NCBI GenBank assembly: GCA_030590405.1
Contig: JAUUYO010000195.1
Coordinates: forward strand, 1 to 6,344
Length of the DNA stretch: 6,344 nucleotides
Direction: 5' to 3'
Source: Kangiellaceae bacterium
GTDB taxonomy: Bacteria > Pseudomonadota > Gammaproteobacteria > Enterobacterales > Kangiellaceae
The translations under genes were made by a program, and so were the position numbers. Numbering within the stretch: the first letter of the stretch is position 1; each line of letters begins with the position of its first letter. Shown piece after piece: positions 1 through 5,817 of this stretch. A model generated the notes under the pieces. The model had not been told where the DNA came from. It worked only from the letters and a program-made list of their open reading frames with translations, and did no database searches.

Positions 1-81
1 AATGAAGCGGCAGAATTACTTCAAAAAGAACGAAGGAAATTATTTAATCAGATCTTTGAACCCGATAGAAATATGGCTTAA
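1..81 (+). CDS. 3' end of an unidentified upstream gene (partial)
   Basis: Frame 1 is open from the window edge to a TAA at 79-81 and gives 26 residues. The visible tail is a charged amphipathic helix (around LLQKERRKLFNQIF) ending in EPDRNMA, which looks like a normal protein C-terminus. Frame 2 is also open to a TGA at 83-85, so the reading frame is an inference from composition. No family can be recognised from so short a piece. It lies in the same direction as pyrC, 166 bases before the pyrC start, and no intrinsic terminator is visible between them, so read-through into pyrC is possible. Confidence 0.4.
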   Translation, partial: NEAAELLQKERRKLFNQIFEPDRNMA

Positions 82-119
82 ATGACTCCACTTCTTTCAG
101 ACTCATTTGTTAATTGGAA

Positions 120-125
120 TATACT
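120..125 (+). promoter_or_regulatory. Weak candidate -10 box for pyrC
   Basis: TATACT matches five of six bases of the sigma-70 -10 consensus and lies about 120 bases before the pyrC start. No good -35 hexamer is seen 16-18 bases upstream, where the sequence is around TTTCAG. The call is therefore weak, and pyrC may instead be transcribed from a promoter outside the window. Confidence 0.2.
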
Positions 126-138
126 GGCGAAGTATGGT

Positions 139-169
139 CCTGTGGTTAGCGATATATCGATCAAACAGG
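139..169. repeat. Nested palindrome in the pyrC leader
   Basis: A perfect 10-bp palindrome, CGATATATCG (150-159), sits almost exactly inside a second inverted pair, CCTGT (139-143) and ACAGG (165-169). The two symmetry centres agree to within one base. It could be a protein-binding dyad or a leader RNA hairpin. It is not followed by a T-run, so it is not an intrinsic terminator. Confidence 0.35.
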
Positions 170-247
170 GTTAATCCTGAGCGGCAAAATGCTAAACTAG
201 TCAACAGACCCCGAATAAAAGGGCATCACCTAAGAGAATTGAGTCTT

Positions 248-1282
248 ATGCAAGAATTAACCATCCAGGCCCCTGACGATTGGCATTTACATTTGAGAGA
301 TGGCGATATGCTTGCTGAAACCGTTGCTGCCACCGCTCGCTGTTTTCGCCGCGCGATTGTGATGCCCAACCTGGTGCCGCCAATCACCGATGCCGAAATG
401 GCTAATGACTACAAAAACCGTATTTTGAACGCGGTGCCTAATAAAAATCAGTTTGATCCGCTGATGACTTTATATTTGACTAATCTGACTAGCTCTCAAA
501 CGGTGATTGACGCCAAAAAGGCGGGTATTCCCGCAATAAAATATTATCCTGCCGGCGCAACTACTAACTCAGATGCCGCGGTTAAAGAGATTGAAGTGCT
601 TTACCCCGTGTTACAAACGATGTCGGATGAAGGAGTTATTTTATTAATTCATGGCGAAGTAACTGAAGCCGAAGTGGATATTTTTGATCGAGAGAAGGTC
701 TTTATCGATACGGTTTTAGATAAAATTGTGCATAGCTTTCCCGATCTTAAGGTTGTATTAGAGCATATTACTACCAAAGATGCGGTGGCGTTTGTTACCC
801 AGGCGGGCGATAACATTGCCGCGACTATCACCCCTCAACACTTAATGATGAATCGAAATGATGTGTTAGTGGGCGGAATTAAACCTCACAATTATTGTCT
901 GCCGATCTTGAAGCGTAATATCCATCAACAAGCACTTAGAGAAGTGATCGCCACTGGTTCCAGCAAGTTTTTCCTCGGTACCGACTCTGCCCCTCACCAG
1001 AAAGATCGTAAAGAAAGCGCCTGCGGCTGTGCCGGTTGTTATAGCGCGTGGAGTGCCCTGGAGCTGTATGCTCAGGTGTTTGAGGAGCTAGGCATCATTG
1101 ACAAGTTAGAAGCTTTTGCCAGTCATTTTGGCCCCGATTTCTACGGATTGCCGCGTAACGAGGGCACGGTCACTTTAGTCAAACAGCCCTGGCAGGTACC
1201 CAATGAGATTATATTGCCAAATGGCAGTCCTATCGTGCCATTTTTTGCCGGTGAGACGTTGCAATGGAAGTTGAAAGAATAA
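248..1282 (+). CDS. pyrC: Dihydroorotase, class II (PyrC)
   Basis: A 344-residue cytosolic zinc amidohydrolase that interconverts N-carbamoyl-L-aspartate and L-dihydroorotate, the third step of de novo pyrimidine synthesis. The protein aligns almost end to end with E. coli PyrC (348 aa). Visible metal ligands are H13 and H15 (DDWHLHLRDG), carboxylated K98, H135 (IHGEV), H173 (LEHITTK) and D246 (LGTDSAPH). The substrate-binding flexible loop carries T105-T106 (GATTNS). Conserved CLPILKRNIHQQALRE and the CGCAGC segment are also present. I chose ATG 248 because the homology begins there. The frame stays open back to a TTG at 107, but those 47 extra residues have no PyrC counterpart. The ribosome site is modest: AAGAGA at 232-237, or GAG at 241-243. 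It converges with the thioesterase gene with a 9-base gap. It looks intact and functional. Confidence 0.97.
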   Translation: MQELTIQAPDDWHLHLRDGDMLAETVAATARCFRRAIVMPNLVPPITDAEMANDYKNRILNAVPNKNQFDPLMTLYLTNLTSSQTVIDAKKAGIPAIKYYPAGATTNSDAAVKEIEVLYPVLQTMSDEGVILLIHGEVTEAEVDIFDREKVFIDTVLDKIVHSFPDLKVVLEHITTKDAVAFVTQAGDNIAATITPQHLMMNRNDVLVGGIKPHNYCLPILKRNIHQQALREVIATGSSKFFLGTDSAPHQKDRKESACGCAGCYSAWSALELYAQVFEELGIIDKLEAFASHFGPDFYGLPRNEGTVTLVKQPWQVPNEIILPNGSPIVPFFAGETLQWKLKE

Positions 1283-1287
1283 CCAAT

Positions 1288-1310
1288 GGTGTTAACTCTT
1301 TTTTAACACC
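1288..1310. repeat. Inverted repeat between convergent pyrC and thioesterase genes
   Basis: GGTGTTAA (1288-1295) and TTAACACC (1303-1310) form a perfect 8-bp stem with a 7-base loop. It includes the thioesterase stop codon and last codons and starts 5 bases after the pyrC stop. The T-run lies inside the loop rather than after the stem. On the plus strand no U-tract follows; on the minus strand only a moderately U-rich stretch does. It may act as a weak bidirectional terminator or RNA 3'-end structure, but it does not meet the usual terminator pattern. Confidence 0.4.
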
Positions 1311-1720
1311 GCCATGGTCAATCGGGAAATACACACCGGCTTATCCTTCTCATCCTTGATTTGAATATCCCAAACATGGGTACTTCTGCCCACATGGATT
1401 GGTCGGGTGGTGGCATACACAAGCCCGCTTCTTACCGCTTTCAGGTGATTGGCGTTGATATCCAGTCCTACACAATAATGCTCATTATTCACTGCCATAT
1501 TGGCAGCAATACTACCGATCGTTTCCGCCAACGCAACAGATGCGCCGCCGTGCATAATTCCCATCGGTTGGTGGGTTCTACTATCGATCGGCATCGTGGC
1601 GCGAAGATAATCCTCACCAATTTCGGTTACCATAATGCCCAGAGTTTCTACCATGGTATTTTTACGAGAGGCGTTCAACTGCTCTAAGTCGAAAGTTTTT
1701 TTCCAAATATTCAAAGTCAT
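1292..1720 (-). CDS. menI: Hotdog-fold acyl-CoA thioesterase, YdiI/MenI-like
   Basis: A 142-residue cytosolic thioesterase of the PaaI/YdiI hotdog group. It aligns over its full length with E. coli YdiI (MenI), which hydrolyses 1,4-dihydroxy-2-naphthoyl-CoA in menaquinone synthesis. Shared blocks are IWKKTFDLEQLN near the N-terminus, ATMPIDSRTHQPMGIMHGGA, SVALAETIGSIAA, VGLDINANHLKAVRSG and SRLTMAVLK. The catalytic set is visible as Q51, H57 (HGG motif) and E66. The ATG fits the E. coli start to within a few residues and follows a weak purine-rich AGAGA. The gene lies 83 bases downstream of the adenylate cyclase on the same strand, so co-transcription is possible. Family and chemistry are firm. 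The exact substrate is inferred: the PaaI/YdiI group also includes EntH-like proofreading enzymes, and no other men gene is in the window. Confidence 0.85.
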   Translation of the reverse strand: MTLNIWKKTFDLEQLNASRKNTMVETLGIMVTEIGEDYLRATMPIDSRTHQPMGIMHGGASVALAETIGSIAANMAVNNEHYCVGLDINANHLKAVRSGLVYATTRPIHVGRSTHVWDIQIKDEKDKPVCISRLTMAVLKKS

Positions 1721-1744
1721 ATCTCTGTGATTTTATTTGCTGGT

Positions 1745-1750
1745 ATCATA
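1745..1750 (-). promoter_or_regulatory. Weak candidate -10 box for the thioesterase gene
   Basis: On the minus strand TATGAT lies 24 bases before the thioesterase start codon, in the 83-base gap after the cyclase gene. No convincing -35 box is present at the right distance (the sequence there is near TACTGA). The gene may therefore have its own weak promoter or rely on transcription from the cyclase gene. Confidence 0.2.
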
Positions 1751-1803
1751 TCTGCGCAATGGGTCACTCAGTATGCTCTACTGCGTATTGTGGTTAGAAG
1801 TTG

Positions 1804-3474
1804 TTATAACCGTCCTTTTTGAACCGCTTCAATTAAGGCTAACAACGATTTATCCATTGGGCTCTTTTCCATTAATCTTTGATATTGCATGACAGCTTTA
1901 TCTGTTTCACCATTTTTATAAAATTCCCAACCTCTGATCATACCATTCTGATTGCTGAGCTTTTCGTTTCTTATACTGATCGGATCCTGAGAAAACACCT
2001 CATAGATAGTCATTGGTTGAGATTTACCCTGCACGGCACAAGTAGCAATAAAACGTAAATTCTGTTTATCAAAGCGATCGAGTCGAAGACGTAATTGTTC
2101 AGAGATGAGGATCGGGGTTTTAAATGTTTTGGTTAGCGCTTCGATCCTCGCAGCGGCATTCACCGTATCGGAAATTACGGTAACGTCCATCCGAGAGCTA
2201 GTACCAACCGTACCCAGCATCATTTTACCGCTATGTAGCCCCAGACCGATTTCGACAATCGGCAAGTTATTAGCGGCCAGTTTTTTATTATATTTAGCCA
2301 ATGCGCTCATCATGCCTGTCGCCGCATCTAGCGCCTGATCGGCAGAATTGGGAAACAGCGCCATAATACCGTCACCCATATACTTGTCGATCGTTCCGCC
2401 GTTTTTATTGATTACCGGAACCATTATTTGTAAATAGCGATTAATAAATCGGAAGCTCTCATGGGGTGGCATCGATTCCGACAATCGCGTAAAACCGCGA
2501 ATATCACAAAACAAAATGGTCATTTCTTTTTCAATACAATCGCCTAAACTAGTCGATTTTATTCCGTTTGGGCTAATTAATTTGAGCACTTGGTGCGGTA
2601 CAAAGCGGCTATATGCTTTGTTGGTGCTTACTAACTCGTTACGGCTGACTTGTAATTTTAGCAGCATCAGGTTGAACTGTTTAGCCAGATGGGTATAACC
2701 GCCAAATCCAGAGAGTGACAAATTGAAGTTAAAATCATTTTTGATCAAGCGCTCAATTGCATCGGTCAGCTGTTCAAATGGGCTGGTGATTTTACGGGCA
2801 AAAAAGATGGAAGCAACCAGCAAGCTAATAAAAAGTAAACTGATGGTGACCAACATCGACTCCAATAAATTGCCTTTTAATGCCACAATCTGCCGATTTG
2901 ATATTTCAATCACTACCACGCCAGCAGGCTTTTGTCGTTTATCTCTAATGATCGCTAAACTAATATATTTTTGAGCATGATTTGCATCACTGAGTAACTG
3001 GGTTGCCGCTGGACGATTGCCTTTATAGAAACTGTTGACTAGTTGATTAAAACCATCTGACGGTGTCAGCGTCATGCCTGCCGTATAAAGTCGGTCTTGT
3101 TGTTGCGCGCTGTCATCGCGAATGTCGGGTATTAATCCATATTTTAATTGATTGGCTTTGGCTGGAATATTAACGGTATAAATAAAGCTGGCAAAATGGT
3201 CCATTTCCATGGTTTTCATCAGTGCATTGTTATAGCGCTCATAAGCTGCTGTTTTCATTGCGTCTTTTGAATGAAACTTTCGGTGGCTATCACCATCAAT
3301 CAAGCTGGCAGTGGTCTGCGCAAGCAGCATTTGTTGGTGTTGAAATTTTTGGATGAGGTAGACTTCTGCGCTGCGGTAAATGGTATAACCGGTAATTGCC
3401 AAAATTATACCGGCAACCAGTAAAAACCAGATAATCACATGACTGCGGAAATGTCTATTTGAAGATTTTGACAA
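1804..3474 (-). CDS. Membrane-bound class III adenylate cyclase with periplasmic sensor and HAMP domain
   Basis: A 556-residue inner-membrane receptor enzyme predicted to convert ATP to cAMP. Domain order: transmembrane helix 13-33; periplasmic sensor about 34-204, Cache-like by its end (YISLAIIRDK, then GVVVIEIS); transmembrane helix about 205-226; HAMP about 224-280; an RFVPHQVLKLI linker; catalytic domain about 313-495; and a C-terminal helical tail (510-556) resembling one TPR hairpin. Metal ligands D324 (FCDIRGFT) and D368 (KYMGDG), adenine-selecting K364 and T432, and transition-state N439 and R443 (DTVNAAAR) are all present. The Lys/Thr pair fits an adenylate rather than guanylate cyclase, class IIIb type. 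The start is TTG at 3474, with GGAA 7 bases upstream and an in-frame TAG two codons before it. ATP specificity is inferred from residues; the sensed ligand is unknown. Confidence 0.93.
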   Translation of the reverse strand: MSKSSNRHFRSHVIIWFLLVAGIILAITGYTIYRSAEVYLIQKFQHQQMLLAQTTASLIDGDSHRKFHSKDAMKTAAYERYNNALMKTMEMDHFASFIYTVNIPAKANQLKYGLIPDIRDDSAQQQDRLYTAGMTLTPSDGFNQLVNSFYKGNRPAATQLLSDANHAQKYISLAIIRDKRQKPAGVVVIEISNRQIVALKGNLLESMLVTISLLFISLLVASIFFARKITSPFEQLTDAIERLIKNDFNFNLSLSGFGGYTHLAKQFNLMLLKLQVSRNELVSTNKAYSRFVPHQVLKLISPNGIKSTSLGDCIEKEMTILFCDIRGFTRLSESMPPHESFRFINRYLQIMVPVINKNGGTIDKYMGDGIMALFPNSADQALDAATGMMSALAKYNKKLAANNLPIVEIGLGLHSGKMMLGTVGTSSRMDVTVISDTVNAAARIEALTKTFKTPILISEQLRLRLDRFDKQNLRFIATCAVQGKSQPMTIYEVFSQDPISIRNEKLSNQNGMIRGWEFYKNGETDKAVMQYQRLMEKSPMDKSLLALIEAVQKGRL

Positions 3475-3515
3475 AGGCTAATTCCAAAACAAGGATGAAC
3501 GACTACCTATCTGCT

Positions 3516-3535
3516 AAAGCGCTTTCTAAATTTAG
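3516..3535. repeat. Two abutting perfect palindromes in the cyclase leader
   Basis: AAAGCGCTTT (3516-3525) is immediately followed by CTAAATTTAG (3526-3535). Each is a perfect 10-bp palindrome. They lie between the proposed cyclase promoter and its start codon, about 30-45 bases downstream of the expected transcript start. That is a position where a bound repressor could block elongation. A regulatory role is inference. Confidence 0.4.
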
Positions 3536-3569
3536 AGTTATTATTCAGAAATACAAGTAACTGAATCAA

Positions 3570-3599
3570 ATTATAACAATAAACAGATGGTTATGTTTA
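3570..3599 (-). promoter_or_regulatory. Sigma-70 promoter for the adenylate cyclase gene
   Basis: On the minus strand a perfect extended -10, TGTTATAAT (3570-3578), has a TAAACA -35 candidate (3594-3599, four of six consensus bases) with an 18-base spacer. The transcript would start near 3563 and leave a leader of about 90 bases before the TTG start. The extended -10 can compensate for the weak -35. Confidence 0.55.
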
Positions 3600-3618
3600 T
3601 TAAGTTAACCTCATCTGT
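3583..3618. repeat. Inverted repeat bracketing the cyclase -35 region
   Basis: ACAGATG plus GTTA (3583-3593) pairs with TAAC plus CATCTGT (3606-3609 and 3612-3618), with a 2-base bulge at 3610-3611. The 12-base loop (3594-3605) contains the proposed -35 hexamer of the cyclase promoter. There is no T-run after it, so it looks more like an operator than a terminator. The protein that would bind is unknown. Confidence 0.4.
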
Positions 3619-3742
3619 CGATTGGCATTAAAATAAGGTGTCCAAAAACGAATATATAGCGGCAATAAATAGGCTGCAAAAAAAGCTGTCTCTTGATCAC
3701 TTCTTATTGGATAAAATCAATAAGTTAAGGTTTTATGTGATA

Positions 3743-3872
3743 TGTTCCCCCTCTTTACTAAAGAGGGGCTAGGGGAGATTTTAAGAAGTCAAGGGTAATG
3801 AATAGGCTGATTATACGCACTGTACACTGAAGAATCCCCCTCAACCCCCCTTTAGTAAAGGGGGGAGGCTTA
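3743..3872. mobile_element. REPIN/MITE-like element made of two inverted palindromic units
   Basis: Two related units of about 40 bases face each other. The left one has stem CCCCTCTTT/AAAGAGGGG (3748-3756, 3760-3768) with loop ACT. The right one has stem CCCCCCTTT/AAAGGGGGG (3845-3853, 3857-3865) with loop AGT. The left unit and the reverse complement of the right unit align without gaps at roughly 70% identity and share TTTACTAAAG plus a trailing G-rich arm ending in GATT. The pair is flanked by TATGT at 3741-3745 and 3871-3875, a possible target-site duplication. The core between the units has no reading frame. This is the architecture of REP doublets or small non-autonomous elements. Copy number in the genome is unknown. 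Confidence 0.6.
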
Positions 3873-3933
3873 TGTCGTCATTTATTGTTAACTTCGAGAA
3901 AAAATTCAATATTTGTGTATAAGAGGCAGATGG

Positions 3934-4002
3934 ATGAGAGGTTTCGTTTTATTTTTGCTCTGTATATTTTTTATTCATTCGAAACAGGTATTTTTAAAAT
4001 AA
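3934..4002 (+). CDS. Possible 22-residue hydrophobic small protein (doubtful)
   Basis: An ATG is preceded by AAGAGG (3921-3926) with a good 7-base spacing. The frame gives a 22-residue peptide with a basic start (MRGF), a hydrophobic core (VLFLLCIFFI) and a short polar end, so it could be a single membrane helix. No promoter is clearly assigned to it and no family is recognised. A frame this short arises easily by chance in AT-rich intergenic DNA, so it is only a candidate. Confidence 0.15.
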   Translation: MRGFVLFLLCIFFIHSKQVFLK

Positions 4003-4138
4003 TTGGCTTATAATTCAACATTACCGTGAGAAAGGACCTACTTTAAGCTTAGTCGAAATTTTTCAAAGTTACTCGGCAATGTCAGTTTCCAGGGCATCAG
4101 TAATAATGTTAATTTAGCTTGATAGCCTCCATCTTGCA

Positions 4139-4155
4139 TGCATCAATAGGGTGCT
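4139..4155. promoter_or_regulatory. NtrC-binding site 1 (upstream enhancer of glnA)
   Basis: TGCATC-N5-GGTGCT matches ten of the twelve arm bases of the NtrC dyad TGCACC-N5-GGTGCA. Its centre lies about 150 bases before the predicted sigma-54 start site and 31 bp (three helical turns) from the next site, close to the spacing of the two strong enhancer sites at E. coli glnAp2. Confidence 0.75.
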
Positions 4156-4169
4156 TTGGCCGGGTTTTA

Positions 4170-4186
4170 TGCACCATAAAGGTGCT
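4170..4186. promoter_or_regulatory. NtrC-binding site 2 (upstream enhancer of glnA)
   Basis: TGCACC-N5-GGTGCT matches the NtrC dyad at all but the last base. The centre is about 119 bases before the predicted transcript start, near the -108 position of the second strong site in E. coli. Together with site 1 it would assemble phosphorylated NtrC under nitrogen limitation. Confidence 0.85.
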
Positions 4187-4190
4187 GCAA

Positions 4191-4205
4191 GTGTCAGCCT
4201 GGCAC
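4191..4205. promoter_or_regulatory. Imperfect dyad, possible weak third NtrC site
   Basis: GTGTCAGCCTGGCAC is an imperfect palindrome centred 20 bp (about two helical turns) after NtrC site 2. E. coli glnA has weaker NtrC sites between the enhancer and promoter, so this could be an equivalent, but the match to the NtrC consensus is poor. Confidence 0.25.
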
Positions 4206-4270
4206 TTCAAAAAGGGAGTAAAGCATCCATTCTATCGTCTGTAAGCAATTTATTGGACTCTAAAATAAGT

Positions 4271-4286
4271 TGGCACCCAGATTGCT
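4271..4286 (+). promoter_or_regulatory. Sigma-54 (-24/-12) promoter of glnA
   Basis: TGGCAC-N5-TTGCT is a perfect match to the RpoN consensus, with GG at 4272-4273 and GC at 4284-4285. Transcription should start near 4297 and give a leader of about 66 bases. The paired NtrC dyads upstream make this the nitrogen-limitation promoter, equivalent to glnAp2 of enteric bacteria. Confidence 0.92.
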
Positions 4287-4348
4287 TATAAAGGATCAAT
4301 AATCGCATAAAGCGAGTCACTCTCTAAATATTTTTAAATTCATAGTTT

Positions 4349-4354
4349 GAGGAA
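4349..4354 (+). promoter_or_regulatory. Ribosome binding site of glnA
   Basis: GAGGAA lies 8 bases before the ATG at 4363, a strong Shine-Dalgarno match that fixes the glnA start. Confidence 0.8.
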
Positions 4355-4362
4355 TTAAGCGC

Positions 4363-5772
4363 ATGTCAGAAAATAAAATACTGTCCATGATGGAAGAAAA
4401 CGATGTCGTTTTTGTCGATCTCCGATTCACCGATACCAAAGGCAAAGAGCAACATGTGAGCTTGCCTGCCCGTTGTATTGATGAAGACTTTTTAGAAGAA
4501 GGTAAAATGTTTGATGGTTCGTCGATTTCTGGCTGGAAAGACATCAATGACTCGGACATGGTGTTAATGCCTGATGTCGATTCTGCGGTAATGGACCCCT
4601 TTTGCGAAGATTCTACTTTGAACGTGCGATGCGACATTTTAGAACCTGCGACCATGCAAGGTTATGATCGCGATCCTCGCTCGGTTGCTCGTCGTGGCGA
4701 AGCTTACTTAAAATCAACCGGTATTGCAGATACCGCTTATTTTGGCCCAGAACCAGAGTTTTTCCTGTTTGACGATGTTCGCTACAGTATCGATATGAAA
4801 GGCGCATCTTATAGAATTGATTCAAATGAAGCAGCCTGGAACTCAGATCGTCGCTATGATGATGGCAACATGGGACATCGTCCGGGTGTTAAAGGTGGTT
4901 ATTTTCCTGTTCCGCCAGTAGATTCATCACAAGATATTCGTTCTCAAATGTGTTTAGTGCTTGAAGAGATGGGGGTTATGACAGAAGCGCATCATCATGA
5001 AGTAGCGACTGCCAACCAGAATGAAATCGCCACTCTGTTTAGCACTTTGGTTAGAAAAGCCGACGAAACTCAAATTTTAAAATATGTGGTTCATAATGTT
5101 GCCCATGCTTACGGAAAAACAGCTACTTTTATGCCTAAGCCTGTCGTTGGCGATAACGGAAGCGGCATGCATGTTCATCAATCTTTAGCCAAAGACGGCG
5201 TTAATATTTTTGCTGGTAATAAATACGGTGGATTGTCTGAAGAAGCGCTTTTTTACATCGGCGGTATTATCAAGCATGCCCGTGCAATCAATGCCTTTAC
5301 TAACGCTTCAACTAACTCTTACAAGCGGTTGGTTCCAGGCTTTGAAGCGCCAGTTATGCTGGCTTATTCTGCTAAAAACCGAAGTGCTTCGATCAGAATT
5401 CCTCATGTACCGAGCGAAAAAGGACGTCGCATTGAAGTCAGATTTCCTGATCCAACGGGTAATCCTTATTTGGCATTCACGGCAATGATGATGGCAGGTC
5501 TGGACGGCATTCAGAATAAAATCCACCCCGGCGATCCGATGGATAAAGATTTGTATGACTTGCCAGCAGAAGAAGCGGCAGAAATTCCAACGGTTGCTTC
5601 ATCATTGGAGCAAGCCCTGGAAGCCCTTGATAAAGATCGTGAATTTTTGACCCGTGGCGGTGTATTTAGCGACAACTTCATTGATTCTTACATTGAGTTA
5701 AAATCTGCTGATATTACTCATCTTAATATGACCACTCACCCAGTCGAATTTGAGATGTACTACAGTTTGTAA
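4363..5772 (+). CDS. glnA: Glutamine synthetase, type I-beta (GlnA)
   Basis: A 469-residue cytosolic enzyme, the same length as E. coli GlnA, that makes glutamine from glutamate, ammonia and ATP. It acts as a dodecamer. Alignment to the E. coli protein is end to end. Active-site residues (numbered with Met) include D51 (DGSS), E130 and E132 (GPEPEFF), E213 (HHHEVATANQNE), E221, N265, H270 (GSGMH), E328, R340 and R345 (NRSASIRIP), E358 and R360. Y398 in DLYDLPAEE is the equivalent of the adenylylated Tyr397, so GlnE-type covalent regulation is expected. Transcription is controlled by the NtrC sites and sigma-54 promoter upstream and ends at a strong terminator 45 bases after the stop. It is followed by a DUF4124 gene, a known neighbour in Gammaproteobacteria, where ntrB and ntrC often lie just beyond. 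Confidence 0.99.
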   Translation: MSENKILSMMEENDVVFVDLRFTDTKGKEQHVSLPARCIDEDFLEEGKMFDGSSISGWKDINDSDMVLMPDVDSAVMDPFCEDSTLNVRCDILEPATMQGYDRDPRSVARRGEAYLKSTGIADTAYFGPEPEFFLFDDVRYSIDMKGASYRIDSNEAAWNSDRRYDDGNMGHRPGVKGGYFPVPPVDSSQDIRSQMCLVLEEMGVMTEAHHHEVATANQNEIATLFSTLVRKADETQILKYVVHNVAHAYGKTATFMPKPVVGDNGSGMHVHQSLAKDGVNIFAGNKYGGLSEEALFYIGGIIKHARAINAFTNASTNSYKRLVPGFEAPVMLAYSAKNRSASIRIPHVPSEKGRRIEVRFPDPTGNPYLAFTAMMMAGLDGIQNKIHPGDPMDKDLYDLPAEEAAEIPTVASSLEQALEALDKDREFLTRGGVFSDNFIDSYIELKSADITHLNMTTHPVEFEMYYSL

Positions 5773-5817
5773 GTGATCAACAGACAGGTTCCAGGGACTA
5801 AGCTCCAGGAAAAAACT

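Larger units (their letters stand above)
3475..4362. other. 888-base divergent intergenic region between cyclase and glnA
   Basis: This AT-rich stretch holds no convincing protein gene. From left to right it contains the cyclase leader with two palindromes, the cyclase promoter with its inverted repeat, a stem CTTATTG/CAATAAG (3703-3709 and 3718-3724), the REPIN/MITE-like element (about 3743-3872), a possible 22-codon reading frame (3934-4002), and the NtrC sites, sigma-54 promoter and ribosome site of glnA. Roughly 4003-4138 holds nothing I can assign, apart from an isolated TATAAT at 4009-4014. Confidence 0.8.

Noticed and set aside
107..247. N-terminal extension of PyrC by 47 residues from a TTG start
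   Set aside because: PyrC homology starts at ATG 248, the extension has no counterpart in the family and no ribosome site, and 344 residues matches the normal length.
1361..1687. 108-codon plus-strand frame inside the thioesterase gene
   Set aside because: It is antisense to a clear hotdog thioesterase with conserved catalytic residues, and its translation has no recognisable motifs.
1769..1783. CAGTA/TACTG hairpin between the cyclase and thioesterase genes as a terminator
   Set aside because: The stem is only 5 bp and no T-run follows on the minus strand.
3495..3560. 21-codon plus-strand frame beginning at ATG 3495
   Set aside because: The purine-rich AAGG abuts the ATG with no spacing, and the frame lies in the cyclase leader on the opposite strand with no family resemblance.
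3703..3724. CTTATTG/CAATAAG hairpin as a terminator
   Set aside because: It lies in a divergent region with no gene reading into it, and no T-run follows directly on either strand.
4119..4147. Sigma-70 promoter (TTGATA followed by CATCAA or ATCAAT) over NtrC site 1, as a glnAp1 equivalent
   Set aside because: The -10 match is too poor to support a call, even though the position would suit the enteric model.
4200..4215. Second sigma-54 promoter at TGGCAC 4200-4205
   Set aside because: The -12 half is AAAGG rather than TTGC at the required spacing.
4317..4825. Minus-strand frames antisense to the start of glnA
   Set aside because: They are shadows of the strongly conserved glnA coding sequence and have no independent support.
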